Source: Bacteroidaceae bacterium | GTDB taxonomy: Bacteria; Bacteroidota; Bacteroidia; Bacteroidales; Bacteroidaceae | DNA length: 64,000 nucleotides | Reading direction: 5' to 3' | Assembly: GCA_017448965.1 (NCBI GenBank) | Contig: JAFSKK010000023.1 | Span: 1 to 64,000, forward strand | Shown here: one piece after another, positions 31,431 to 39,890 of the stretch | Layout of the letters: every line of letters starts with the position of its first letter | Numbering within the stretch: position 1 is the first letter of the stretch | Position numbers and translations under genes: made by a program | The notes under the pieces: generated by a model | The model's input: the letters and a program-made list of their open reading frames with translations, nothing else | Databases searched by the model: none | Told to the model about the DNA's origin: nothing

Positions 31431-34400
31431 ATGATGAAGAAATTTCTATCTATCACTTTGGCGACAGCGGCACTCACATTGGGTGCGAACAACGCCAATG
31501 GACAAAGCGAAATTTATCCGCAGCACTTCGACCTGAACGAGGTGACGCTCCTCGATGGACCGATGAAGACCATGATGGAGACCAACGACGAACTGCTGCT
31601 GAAGTATGATGCCGACCGACTGATGACCCCGTTCATCCGCCAGGCAGGACTCTCGAAGAACAGTTCTTCGAAGTATTACGGTTGGGAGTCGAAGCACCCT
31701 TCGTTCAGCAACTGGGGGTTGAGCGACTGGAGCCTCGAGGGGCATGTGGGTGGACACTACGTGACTGCCCTCTCGCTGGCATACGCTGCCACCAACGATG
31801 CTGAGATGAAGGCGAAGATGAAGGAGAGGCTGGATTACTGCCTCAACATCATGAAAGATTGTCAGGATGCCTACAAGAACGACACGAGGGGCATGAAGGG
31901 CTTCATCGGTGGTCAGCCCATCAACCAGATTTGGACAGGACTGTATGCGAAGGACTTGACGGAGTTCCGCAAGTATGGCGGTTGGGTGCCTTTCTATTGT
32001 CAGCACAAGGTGTTGGCTGGATTGCGCGATGCTTATCTCTACACAGGCAGCACTTTGGCGAAGGAACTGTTCAGGGGGCTTTCTGACTGGAGCGTGAATG
32101 TGGTGAGCAATCTCTCGACCGATGAGATGCAGCAGGTGCTGGGATGGGAGCATGGCGGCATGAACGAGACGTTGGCCGATGCTTACAAAATCTTTGGCGA
32201 CAAGAAGTATCTGGAAGGTGCCAAGAAGTATAGCCACCACCAGATGATTGACGGCATGAAGACCTTCAACGCCACCTTCCTCGATGGCAAGCATGCCAAC
32301 ACACAGGTGCCCAAGTACATCGGCTTCGAACGTGCTTGGCAGGAAGACAAGACGCTGACGGATTATCGCAAGGCGGTGCTGAACTTCTGGACAGATGTGG
32401 CCAACAACCGCACCGTCTGCATTGGCGGAAACTCGGTGAGCGAGCATTTCCTCAACCACCAGAGCGGCGAGCGCTACATCAACAATCTGGAGGGCCCTGA
32501 GTCATGCAACTCGAACAATATGCTGAAACTGACCGAAGACCTCTTCGACGACACGCATGATGCCAAATATGCCGACTTCTACGAGGCAACGATGTGGAAC
32601 CACATCATGTCCACACAAGACCCCCAGACAGGTGGTTACGTTTACTTCACCACGCTTCGTCCACAGGCTTACCGCATCTACTCGCAGGTGAACCAGGGCA
32701 TGTGGTGCTGCGTGGGCACAGGTATGGAGAATCACTCGAAATACGGACATTTCATCTACACGCATAGTGCCACCAACGACACACTCTACGTAAACCTCTT
32801 CACGGCCAGCGAACTCAGCAGCAAGAAGTTCGGCATCCGTCAGGAAACCAACTTCCCCTACGAGCAGAAGACGAAACTGACCATCACGAAGGGCGGCACC
32901 TTCACCCTCGCCATTCGCAAACCAGCATGGGCAAGTGCTGACGGAAAGGCTTCCTACACTTGTGAAACCAGAAAGTGGAAGGTGGGCGATGTGAGAGAAG
33001 TGGATCTGCCCATGTCGCTCCGCTATGAGCCTTGTCCCGACTACAGCAGTTACATCGCCTTCAAGTATGGCCCAATCCTTTTGGCAGCACGAACGGAGAC
33101 GGAAGCAAAACTTCAGAACGAATATGGTGGTGAAGGCCGCATGGATCACTCTCCTGGTGCCCGTGCCAACACCAAGCCGCTCTCTTCAGCACCGTTGCTC
33201 ATAGGAGACCGCTCAGTCGTGCTCCAGAACATCAAGGAGAACGACCTCTCCAAACTTCAGTTCACCTTGACCACCTCGAACAAGGGCGACATCATGCTCG
33301 AACCTTTCTACGCTATCCATCACTCTCGCTACTCTTGCTACTTCTTCCAAGGCACAGAAGAAGAGTATGCCAACTCTGAGATGGGCAAGAAGGACGCAGA
33401 AGAAGCAGCCCTCACCGCTCGCACCCTCGACTTTGTGGCTACAGGCGAACAGCAAAGCGAAGCTGGCCATGAGGCAAAGTATTCAACTGGTTCCACCAGC
33501 GGCAGTTATCGTGGTGAGACTTACCGCGATGCCCGAAACAACGAATACATTCAGTATGTAGTGGAGAACACCACAGGCGAGAAGACCAACGTGTCGGTGA
33601 TGCTCCGCTTCATCACAGCTGATCATGGACGCGTTGCAGACATCTACATCGACGGCCAGAAGATTGGCGACATCACTGTGCAGCAACGTGTGAGAGGTGC
33701 CGACGAGAACGGTTTCTACAACGTGGAATACCGCATTCCTGACGAACTGCTCGTGGACAGCAAGGGCAAAGTGAAGCAGAAACTCACTTTCAAGATTGTG
33801 GCTTCGCCCAACACCCTGTGTCCTGGACTGTATTACCTCCGACTGCTGAAGGATTATAAAGACCACGCCTATCAGTGGAACGCATCCGACTGGCAGACAG
33901 GCGATGCTGGGCGTGTGGCACAAAGCAAATTCACCTACAACGACGACAACACAATTACGATTAAGGCAGGCACAGGCACAAACAACCTGTGCCTGTCTCT
34001 CAATTACGAGAACATGGACGACGAATACTTGCTGAATGCCGACCAGAAGTATCTTGTGGTCGTTGCCACCAACGTCCGCACCACCTCAGGCTCTGCCTAC
34101 CTCTGGTGGCTCAACGGTGTGAATCGCGGCAGCCAGGTCGTTCCCACCAAAACCCAGAAACTATCGAAGGGAACGGCCTTCATCTGGGACATGACCCAAT
34201 CAGGCCTTGACGACAATAACACGGGTGATCCCTTCTCCATCTGTCAAGGTGCCACCATCTTCGGACTCTCCTCCTCTATCGGCACTTCGAAAATTCTGTA
34301 CATTGGATTCTTCTCTTCCCTCGACGACCTCGACCAAACTGTTGGCATCGAACAACTCACCACACCCCAACACACCCAAACGTCTTCCAACAGCACCTAC

Positions 34401-34481
34401 GTCAACCTCAACGGAATTCCTGCGAAGACTCCGCTTCCTAATCACATCTATATCCGTAACGGGAAGAAAATTCTGAAGTAA
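31431..34481 (+). CDS. GH127 beta-L-arabinofuranosidase-like enzyme with C-terminal sorting tail
   Basis: About 1016 residues from MMKKFLSITLATAALTLGA, a signal peptide. The GH127 catalytic domain (about residues 30-620) shows the zinc-thiolate site expected of the family: LEGPESCNSNNMLKLTEDLF and GMWCCVGTGMENHSKYG. Two accessory beta-sandwich regions follow (about 690-830 and 850-960), and the last 30 residues (NLNGIPAK ... HIYIRNGKKILK) resemble the C-terminal signal of type IX-secreted proteins. It would remove beta-L-arabinofuranose from plant glycans at the cell surface. Its 3' end overlaps the convergent phosphatase gene by 44 bp. Confidence 0.87.
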   Translation: MMKKFLSITLATAALTLGANNANGQSEIYPQHFDLNEVTLLDGPMKTMMETNDELLLKYDADRLMTPFIRQAGLSKNSSSKYYGWESKHPSFSNWGLSDWSLEGHVGGHYVTALSLAYAATNDAEMKAKMKERLDYCLNIMKDCQDAYKNDTRGMKGFIGGQPINQIWTGLYAKDLTEFRKYGGWVPFYCQHKVLAGLRDAYLYTGSTLAKELFRGLSDWSVNVVSNLSTDEMQQVLGWEHGGMNETLADAYKIFGDKKYLEGAKKYSHHQMIDGMKTFNATFLDGKHANTQVPKYIGFERAWQEDKTLTDYRKAVLNFWTDVANNRTVCIGGNSVSEHFLNHQSGERYINNLEGPESCNSNNMLKLTEDLFDDTHDAKYADFYEATMWNHIMSTQDPQTGGYVYFTTLRPQAYRIYSQVNQGMWCCVGTGMENHSKYGHFIYTHSATNDTLYVNLFTASELSSKKFGIRQETNFPYEQKTKLTITKGGTFTLAIRKPAWASADGKASYTCETRKWKVGDVREVDLPMSLRYEPCPDYSSYIAFKYGPILLAARTETEAKLQNEYGGEGRMDHSPGARANTKPLSSAPLLIGDRSVVLQNIKENDLSKLQFTLTTSNKGDIMLEPFYAIHHSRYSCYFFQGTEEEYANSEMGKKDAEEAALTARTLDFVATGEQQSEAGHEAKYSTGSTSGSYRGETYRDARNNEYIQYVVENTTGEKTNVSVMLRFITADHGRVADIYIDGQKIGDITVQQRVRGADENGFYNVEYRIPDELLVDSKGKVKQKLTFKIVASPNTLCPGLYYLRLLKDYKDHAYQWNASDWQTGDAGRVAQSKFTYNDDNTITIKAGTGTNNLCLSLNYENMDDEYLLNADQKYLVVVATNVRTTSGSAYLWWLNGVNRGSQVVPTKTQKLSKGTAFIWDMTQSGLDDNNTGDPFSICQGATIFGLSSSIGTSKILYIGFFSSLDDLDQTVGIEQLTTPQHTQTSSNSTYVNLNGIPAKTPLPNHIYIRNGKKILK

Positions 34482-35952
34482 AATCCTGACAAAGCCAACT
34501 CGCCAGAAAATAGTTGGCAGACAATGAAGACACTTTTGCAGCAGGACGCACAGGCAATTTCACTTTCACCTGTGCATATTCCCTCTTGGCTGCTTCCATC
34601 AATCTCAAGAAACTTTCATCGTTGTGCATACGCGCAAGGGCACAAGCGGCAAGGATGCGTCCTGCCTGCACATCGCTGGCATAGTGAAGTCCCAGAATGA
34701 CGCGGCTGCGACCATACTCAAAGCCTCGTGTCAAAATGGCATTCTGAAAATCAGGCATCACCTCGACAAGCGCTAACGCGATGCCCCATCCCAACAAAGC
34801 ATGAGCCGACGGATAACTGGACGAATGGACATACGCCTTCTCCAACTCTGGAACAGGAGTTTCGTCGCCAAACTGCACAAACGGACGTTTGCGGAACCCC
34901 GTCGTCTTCGCCTCTGTGGTCACGGAACAGAGTTCGACATACACCTTCGATACTAAGGCTGCAATAGCAGGAGTTTCCTCCCCATCAAGAGGCACATCTA
35001 CACAGGGGGCAAAACATTGCAAGAAAGCCGATTCCGAGCAAGCCGTGTCGCGCACCGCCTGCCATCCACGCTCAGTGTTCCTTTCCCACTTTGCCAGCCA
35101 ATAGTAAGTCCAATCGCCTTGAAAACGACTGGAAGCAGTATCTATCGGTGCATCCAGCACCTTCTTGCCCTTCGGATAGCCCATCATGAAAGGCGGTTCT
35201 TTTCTCATTCCTTTCATGCGGCGATATTCAGCACGGGCTTCTTTCAAATCTGCCCAATACTCTGGCGACGTATGCATACGGGCATACGCAGCAGAAGCCG
35301 TAAGATAGCCAGCATCAACATCGCTCTGCCAATGAGCACCCACAATGACGCGGTTCTGCCCATACTCAAAACCTCTACGCAAGATGGTGTCCTGATATTC
35401 AGGAGCCATCTCCGCCATCGCCAATGCGACAGCCCATCCCAAACCTGTGTGACCAGAGGGATAAGAGCCGTTAGTACGAAGCCCCTTCTCGTCGTCAAAC
35501 TCACTCGCCATCGGCTCGTTCATGCGGGCAAAAGGACGCACACGCATGTAATTACGTTTCGCCTTCGTGGTCGAGCGACTACCTGTATCCCCCACACGCT
35601 GAATGAAACGCCAAAGGGCTGGAGTCCCCTGCTGGCTGATGGTGATGTTCATCGCCTCACCATACACCGTCGCCATGCGGGCAACACCAAAACGTGCCTC
35701 CCAACTGGCTCGCTTGCCACGTGCCGTAGGGCGCACGGACTTGCCCCAGAGATACTGATTGTAATCATCCACAAAAGCCGCCTCCGTCACATCAGGAGGT
35801 GCAGGCAGATACACACACGCATCGGGCAACTCGTCAATCGAGCAATACGGCGTGGTCTTCTTCCCCTTCGTCTGAGCCAGTACGCCCAAAGTGCCACAAA
35901 GAACAAGGATGGTGGCAAGCATCCCAAGCCTCTTCTGTATCATAATCGACAA
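34438..35952 (-). CDS. Double-domain class A acid phosphatase (PAP2 superfamily)
   Basis: 504 residues with signal peptide (MLATILVLCGTLGVLA). Two consecutive acid-phosphatase modules are visible. Module 1 (about 45-245): KAKRNYMRVRPFAR, GSYPSGHTGLGW and NRVIVGAHWQSDVDAG. Module 2 (about 265-480): KTTGFRKRPF, SSYPSAHALLGW and SRVILGLHYASDVQAG. Against the class A motif K-x6-RP, PSGH, SR-x5-H-x3-D, module 1 has Asn for Ser in the last block and module 2 has Ala for Gly in PSGH; catalytic His and Asp remain in both. Usual family members have one module of about 250 residues. A -7 box lies at 35975-35982. Confidence 0.85.
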   Translation of the reverse strand: MSIMIQKRLGMLATILVLCGTLGVLAQTKGKKTTPYCSIDELPDACVYLPAPPDVTEAAFVDDYNQYLWGKSVRPTARGKRASWEARFGVARMATVYGEAMNITISQQGTPALWRFIQRVGDTGSRSTTKAKRNYMRVRPFARMNEPMASEFDDEKGLRTNGSYPSGHTGLGWAVALAMAEMAPEYQDTILRRGFEYGQNRVIVGAHWQSDVDAGYLTASAAYARMHTSPEYWADLKEARAEYRRMKGMRKEPPFMMGYPKGKKVLDAPIDTASSRFQGDWTYYWLAKWERNTERGWQAVRDTACSESAFLQCFAPCVDVPLDGEETPAIAALVSKVYVELCSVTTEAKTTGFRKRPFVQFGDETPVPELEKAYVHSSSYPSAHALLGWGIALALVEVMPDFQNAILTRGFEYGRSRVILGLHYASDVQAGRILAACALARMHNDESFLRLMEAAKREYAQVKVKLPVRPAAKVSSLSANYFLASWLCQDFTSEFSSRYGYRCD

Positions 35953-35974
35953 TTTTCAATTTTCAAAAACCATA

Positions 35975-35982
35975 CAAAGATA
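35975..35982 (-). promoter_or_regulatory. -7 promoter box of the phosphatase gene
   Basis: Minus-strand TATCTTTG 23 bp before the phosphatase start, opposite the promoter of the thioredoxin-fimbrillin gene. Confidence 0.45.
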
Positions 35983-36054
35983 CAAAAAATTGGGGAATCG
36001 TACAAAAAAACTCTTTTTTTCCTCTCTTTTGCTGACACCTGCAAATATTTTGTG

Positions 36055-36062
36055 TACTTTTG
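36055..36062 (+). promoter_or_regulatory. -7 promoter box of the thioredoxin-fimbrillin gene
   Basis: TACTTTTG, with TTTG 23 bp upstream (36028-36031), 30 bp before ATG 36092. Confidence 0.45.
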
Positions 36063-36091
36063 CATCGGAAATAACTTGATTCAACTATCGC

Positions 36092-37769
36092 ATGTTTATC
36101 TCAACACGAACCCTTAGCATACGACTTTTCATCCTTCTCTGCGTTGCCATGCTGACATCGTGCATCAATGACAACGAAGAGTATGGCGACGCCACGATGC
36201 TGGTGCATGTGGGCGACGCTGTGCCCGACTTCGTGGTGACAAGTTCTGAGGGAGAGGAAGTGACATCCAAGACACTTGCAGGACAGGTGTACATCCTGAA
36301 CTTTTTCGACACCAGATGTCCCGACTGCCAGCAGGAGTTTCAGGTGCTGCAGCGGATTTACGACAAATACCACGAGCAAGTGCCTATACTCAATGTGCCT
36401 CGCAGCGAGACGATGGAGAACATACAGGCATATTGGGAAAAGGAAGAACTCTCTCTGCCATACTATCTGCCCAAGGAGAAAGACCTCTACTATCAGTTTG
36501 CCACCAAGACGATTCCCCGCACATACGTGGTTGACAAGGACGGAAAGGTGCTTGCGGCCTTCTCTGATGCTCCTATAGCAGATTTCGAGACGCTCGATGG
36601 CCTATTGCAGACATTGCTGGGCAATGAAGCAGACGACAAAGGATCTGTCAACTTGTCGCTGCGCGTGAAGGTGGCCAACAGAAGCATCGATATGGAAGAT
36701 TTTTATTTCCACAACGAATACACCATCAGCCGGTTGAATGTCTATTTCTTCGATGCTGAAACGAAGAAGTTCTTCACCAAGGCAATCATCAGCGATCTCA
36801 CACAAGAAGATGCCGTTTGGAACACTGAGTACGACATCACCTACTTATACGACAGAATCAGCCTCAAAGCAGGCAAGTACGACATCTTTGCAATCGGAAC
36901 GCGCGGTTGCAAAACTGCAGATTGGTGTCTCGCAGAACGCATTCCAACTGAAACACGACGGGAGAAAGTATGCCGACATCAACATCACCAACTACAAGCT
37001 GGTCAACATGAACAAGCAATACTACCTCTTCCAGCACAAAGCTTACCTGCCGGACTTCAACGAGACCCCTTCGTTTGTGTTGCCCGACAACTTTAGCGAC
37101 TATCAGGAAGAAGACGATGAGTATGTGGTTGACCCCCTCTTCTACAAGAATACACCCAACACCATCGATGCCGCCTTTTTCAATAAATACTACAAATCGT
37201 GGTTCGGCACCTTCAACACCAGCGATTTCGCCTCTATGCCATCGGCTGACAATCACGGCTACGCCTACATCCTTGAGAACACCTCCTACAAGACAAGCCA
37301 GAAGAACGGCTATTCACCTGGCATCGTCTTCAAGGCCGCCGTCAACCCCGTCTTTGTCTATCTCTACGATGCCCAACAGAGAACGCTGAAAGAAGAGAAC
37401 AGACCTGAATATTGGCCGAAGACCATCTACCTGTACAACTACAACTTCTACGGCTCCATCCAAACTGTGAACATCGCCAGCGGCCTCACACTCGACGAAT
37501 TGGAGACCTACACAGATGCCCAACTGAAACCCTACGGCATCAAGCAATGCAAATTCAACATGGGTGCCTACGAGACCTACTACACCTATTGGATACACCA
37601 TCGCAGCCACCCGACCGACCCAATGGGAACGATGGAATATGGCATCGTGAGAAACAACTTCTACAAGATGCTCGTGACAGGCAACAACGGCGTTGGCAAC
37701 AGCGTCATCACCCCAGCTGTGATGCGCGACAACTACCCCAACTCATACGTGGACGTGGTGGTCAAGTAA
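36092..37769 (+). pseudogene. TlpA-like thioredoxin fused to fimbrillin-type lipoprotein, frameshifted
   Basis: A lipoprotein signal (LFILLCVAMLTSCIND) is followed by a TlpA-like thioredoxin domain (about residues 40-165; FFDTRCPDCQQEF carries the CxxC) and a FimB/Mfa2- or fimbrillin-like domain (SRLNVYFFDAETKKFF onward). The frame breaks near 36898-36912: frame 1 reads KYDIFAIGT, then leaves family-like sequence; the next frame picks up AVAKLQIGVSQNAF and runs to YVDVVVK at 37769. A net change equivalent to one extra base, perhaps in CGCGCG, explains it. The fusion would tie disulfide chemistry to a fimbrial or surface-adhesion anchor. It may be inactive or a sequencing artefact. Confidence 0.75.
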
Positions 37770-37834
37770 GGAAATGTTCCCACGATTCAACACTTTTCCT
37801 TAAGAAAGCGCTTCAACAGGAATGTGAGGAAATA
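37741..37834. repeat. 94-bp direct repeat, copy A
   Basis: Covers the last codons of the fimbrillin-like gene (ACTCATACGTGGACGTGGTG onward) and the last codons of the ATPase gene on the other strand (FLTFLLKRFLKEKC). About 90 percent identical to copy B at 39284-39376, with one base of length difference. Confidence 0.85.
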
Positions 37835-39127
37835 CGGGAAGGTATAGAACTGCCCATTCCAACCGATGTTCTTGTAGCCAAGTTTGATACCGTATTTCAC
37901 GTCGGTGTAGGATTCCCACTTAATAAGATTATTCAGCGAAGCAGTAGCGTTATCTTTGGCCTTGACTTCAACGGGTACTAGTGAATCAGCATCGCGCACA
38001 AAGAAGTCCATTTCGAGGGCGGGATTCTCACGTTTGTAGAAATACAGCTGCTCGTAGCCCGATTTGCGGAGCATCGCGCCAACCACATTCTCGTATATCG
38101 CACCTTTGTAGGTGCCAAAATTCTTATTGGCACGCAGATCCTCTTGGGCTTCTTCATCGAGCGAGGCGATCAGCAGACCTGTGTCGTGATAGTACAGCTT
38201 ATAGTAGTCAGCCATGTAATTACCCTTCAACGGCAACTCAACATTGTTTAAGCAATAGCAGATGTTGATGACGCCTGCCTCCTTTAGCCAATCAACAGCA
38301 CCCACATATTCTCGATTCCTGGCCCCCTTGGCTATCTTCGTAATCTGGTATTTCTTGTTGTCCTTGGCCAAGAAGGTGGAGATATGGTTATAAACGGCCA
38401 GAAGTTTTGCCTTGTCCATCTGCTTGGCGTACTTCGTGATGTCCTCTTCGTAGTCTTTAAGCAACTGGCGTTGCAGTTCCAGAATGCCTCCGAAGTGGCC
38501 GTTGTCGATGTACATCTTCACCACTTCGGGCATTCCTCCCAGACTCATGTAGTCGCGAAACACATTCATGATGGTCTCCATCTCCAGTTGTGAAAACGGC
38601 TTCAGCTCAACCATATGGCGATACAGGTCTTCAACCTGTTCTGGCTGATAGCCCTTGGCCCAAAGGAACTCCTCAAAGTCCATTGAGAACATATCGAAAT
38701 CTTCTTTAAATCCAACAGCATTGCTCTCGATTTCCTCGTAATAGATGCCCATCATCGAACCAGAACAGATGACGTCATACCTTTTGTCCTGGCAGAACGA
38801 TTTGAGCGAGGTGGCACAATCGGGACACTTCTGCAGCTCATCGAAGAAGATCAGCGTCTTGTGCGGGATGAATCGCCATGATGGTTCCAACAACGAGATG
38901 TTCTTGATAATGGTATCCACCTCGTACCCATCGTCAAAGATAGCTCTGAACTTCTTCTGCAGCACAAAATTGATTTCGATGACCGACTCATAGTTGGCCT
39001 CTCCGAATGCCCTGATGGACTCCGTCTTACCAATCTGGCGGGCACCTTTCACTATCAGCGGCTTCCTCTTCGGGTTGTTTTTCCAATCCCAAAGGTACTT
39101 GTCTATCTTCCTCTTTAGCAGTTTCAT
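37787..39127 (-). CDS. AAA ATPase with DUF4143 (archaeal-ATPase-like) domain
   Basis: About 446 residues from MKLLKRKIDKYLWDWKNNP. N-terminal AAA domain: Walker A KGARQIGKTESI, Walker B TLIFFDELQKCPD, then a sensor-like VICSGSMMGI. The C-terminal DUF4143 region includes LLIASLDEEA and a PD-(D/E)XK-like end, ENPALEMDFFVRDADSLVPVEVKAK. Such genes occur in many copies in Bacteroidetes; their role is unknown, with proposals ranging from defence to chromosome maintenance. It starts at 39127, since the -7 box is at 39154-39161, and lies between two 94-bp direct repeats and behind three iterons. Confidence 0.85.
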   Translation of the reverse strand: MKLLKRKIDKYLWDWKNNPKRKPLIVKGARQIGKTESIRAFGEANYESVIEINFVLQKKFRAIFDDGYEVDTIIKNISLLEPSWRFIPHKTLIFFDELQKCPDCATSLKSFCQDKRYDVICSGSMMGIYYEEIESNAVGFKEDFDMFSMDFEEFLWAKGYQPEQVEDLYRHMVELKPFSQLEMETIMNVFRDYMSLGGMPEVVKMYIDNGHFGGILELQRQLLKDYEEDITKYAKQMDKAKLLAVYNHISTFLAKDNKKYQITKIAKGARNREYVGAVDWLKEAGVINICYCLNNVELPLKGNYMADYYKLYYHDTGLLIASLDEEAQEDLRANKNFGTYKGAIYENVVGAMLRKSGYEQLYFYKRENPALEMDFFVRDADSLVPVEVKAKDNATASLNNLIKWESYTDVKYGIKLGYKNIGWNGQFYTFPYFLTFLLKRFLKEKC

Positions 39128-39133
39128 ATCGCA

Positions 39134-39215
39134 AAAAATCACATTTTCGGCTACAAATATAGACAAAAAATCACATTTTCGGCATAAAAAACAAAGGAAA
39201 AATCACATTTTCGGC
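39134..39215. repeat. Three 18-bp iterons at 32-bp spacing
   Basis: AAAAATCACATTTTCGGC is found exactly at 39134-39151, 39166-39183 and 39198-39215, so the starts are exactly 32 bp apart with 14-bp spacers of unrelated sequence. They lie just upstream of the ATPase start and surround its -7 box. Confidence 0.93.
39154..39161 (-). promoter_or_regulatory. -7 promoter box of the DUF4143 ATPase gene, between iterons
   Basis: Minus-strand TATATTTG in the spacer between iterons 1 and 2. Transcription would start inside iteron 1, and iterons 2 and 3 would cover the -33 and farther upstream positions, an arrangement fit for repression. Confidence 0.5.
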
Positions 39216-39283
39216 ATTTTCCATCACGAAATCAAGGTTGTTTACATTCCAAGATTTCATTCATCAGAGAATCCAATGCCCTG

Positions 39284-39376
39284 ACTCATACGTGGACGTG
39301 GTGGTCAAGTAAGGATTTTTCCCACGATTCAACACTTTTCCTTAAGAAAACGCCTCAACAAGAAGGTGAGGAAATA
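39284..39376. repeat. 94-bp direct repeat, copy B
   Basis: Second copy of the sequence at 37741-37834: the fimbrillin gene end (SYVDVVVK and stop) on the plus strand, and an ATPase gene end (YFLTFLLRRFLKEKC and stop) on the minus strand, both without the rest of their genes. Confidence 0.85.
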
Positions 39377-39379
39377 AAC

Positions 39380-39560
39380 GAATCACAAGTTGGCAATCTT
39401 CTCCGCCATCGCATTGAGCTATTAATCTTTAATACCACAAAACTCTTTGATACGTTTACCGCGTTTCTCCACAAAGTCAAGCTGCGAATCAATCCACATA
39501 TAATATTCATCCAGATTCTTACACCAAATCCACCACAACTTTGCAAAGATACAACATTCT
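39380..39560 (-). pseudogene. Gene-end remnant
   Basis: One minus-strand frame reads WWIWCKNLDEYYMWIDSQ, then a lysine-rich segment ending EFCGIKD and a stop; after the stop the same frame gives LNAMAEKIANL and another stop. It looks like the C-terminal end of a lost gene, which I cannot name. The rest of the 420-bp gap before 39594 holds nothing else I can support. Confidence 0.4.
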
Positions 39561-39593
39561 ATTTATTCCACATACATGTGTGAGAGAGTTTTT

Positions 39594-39773
39594 TCATTCC
39601 TCCCTACTCACAGGTGAAGCGGCGAGCAAAACCGATGCGGAGAGGAAGACGAGGAAGGCGGCATAGATGGAGATGGATTGGATGCCGATGCCTGCACACA
39701 CCCAGAAGAGGATGAAGGTGAGAACTAATGCGCCAAGGGCTGCATTGATGATGATTTTTCTGATAGTTTCCAT
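39594..39773 (-). CDS. Small two-helix membrane protein
   Basis: About 59 residues from METIRKIIINAALGALVLTF, with two predicted membrane helices and a short acidic end, SREE. Start 39800 (MSFGQKVLL) is also possible; the longest frame to 39833 is excluded because the -7 box is at 39819-39826. No family recognised. Confidence 0.55.
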   Translation of the reverse strand: METIRKIIINAALGALVLTFILFWVCAGIGIQSISIYAAFLVFLSASVLLAASPVSREE

Positions 39774-39818
39774 AAGCAGAACTTTTTGACCGAATGACAT
39801 TTTTTTTGAATCGCGATG

Positions 39819-39826
39819 CAAAGTTA
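39819..39826 (-). promoter_or_regulatory. -7 promoter box of the small membrane protein
   Basis: Minus-strand TAACTTTG 46 bp before the chosen start. Confidence 0.45.
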
Positions 39827-39890
39827 CGCCCATGTTGTTCCAAATCGTGGTACAGGTTTTAGATATTTTCAGGTTTTTTGATTTTTTTCT

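Noticed and set aside
39134..39215. CRISPR-like array
   Set aside because: Three 18-bp repeats with 14-bp spacers are too short and too few for CRISPR, and no cas genes are present; the position around a promoter favours operators.
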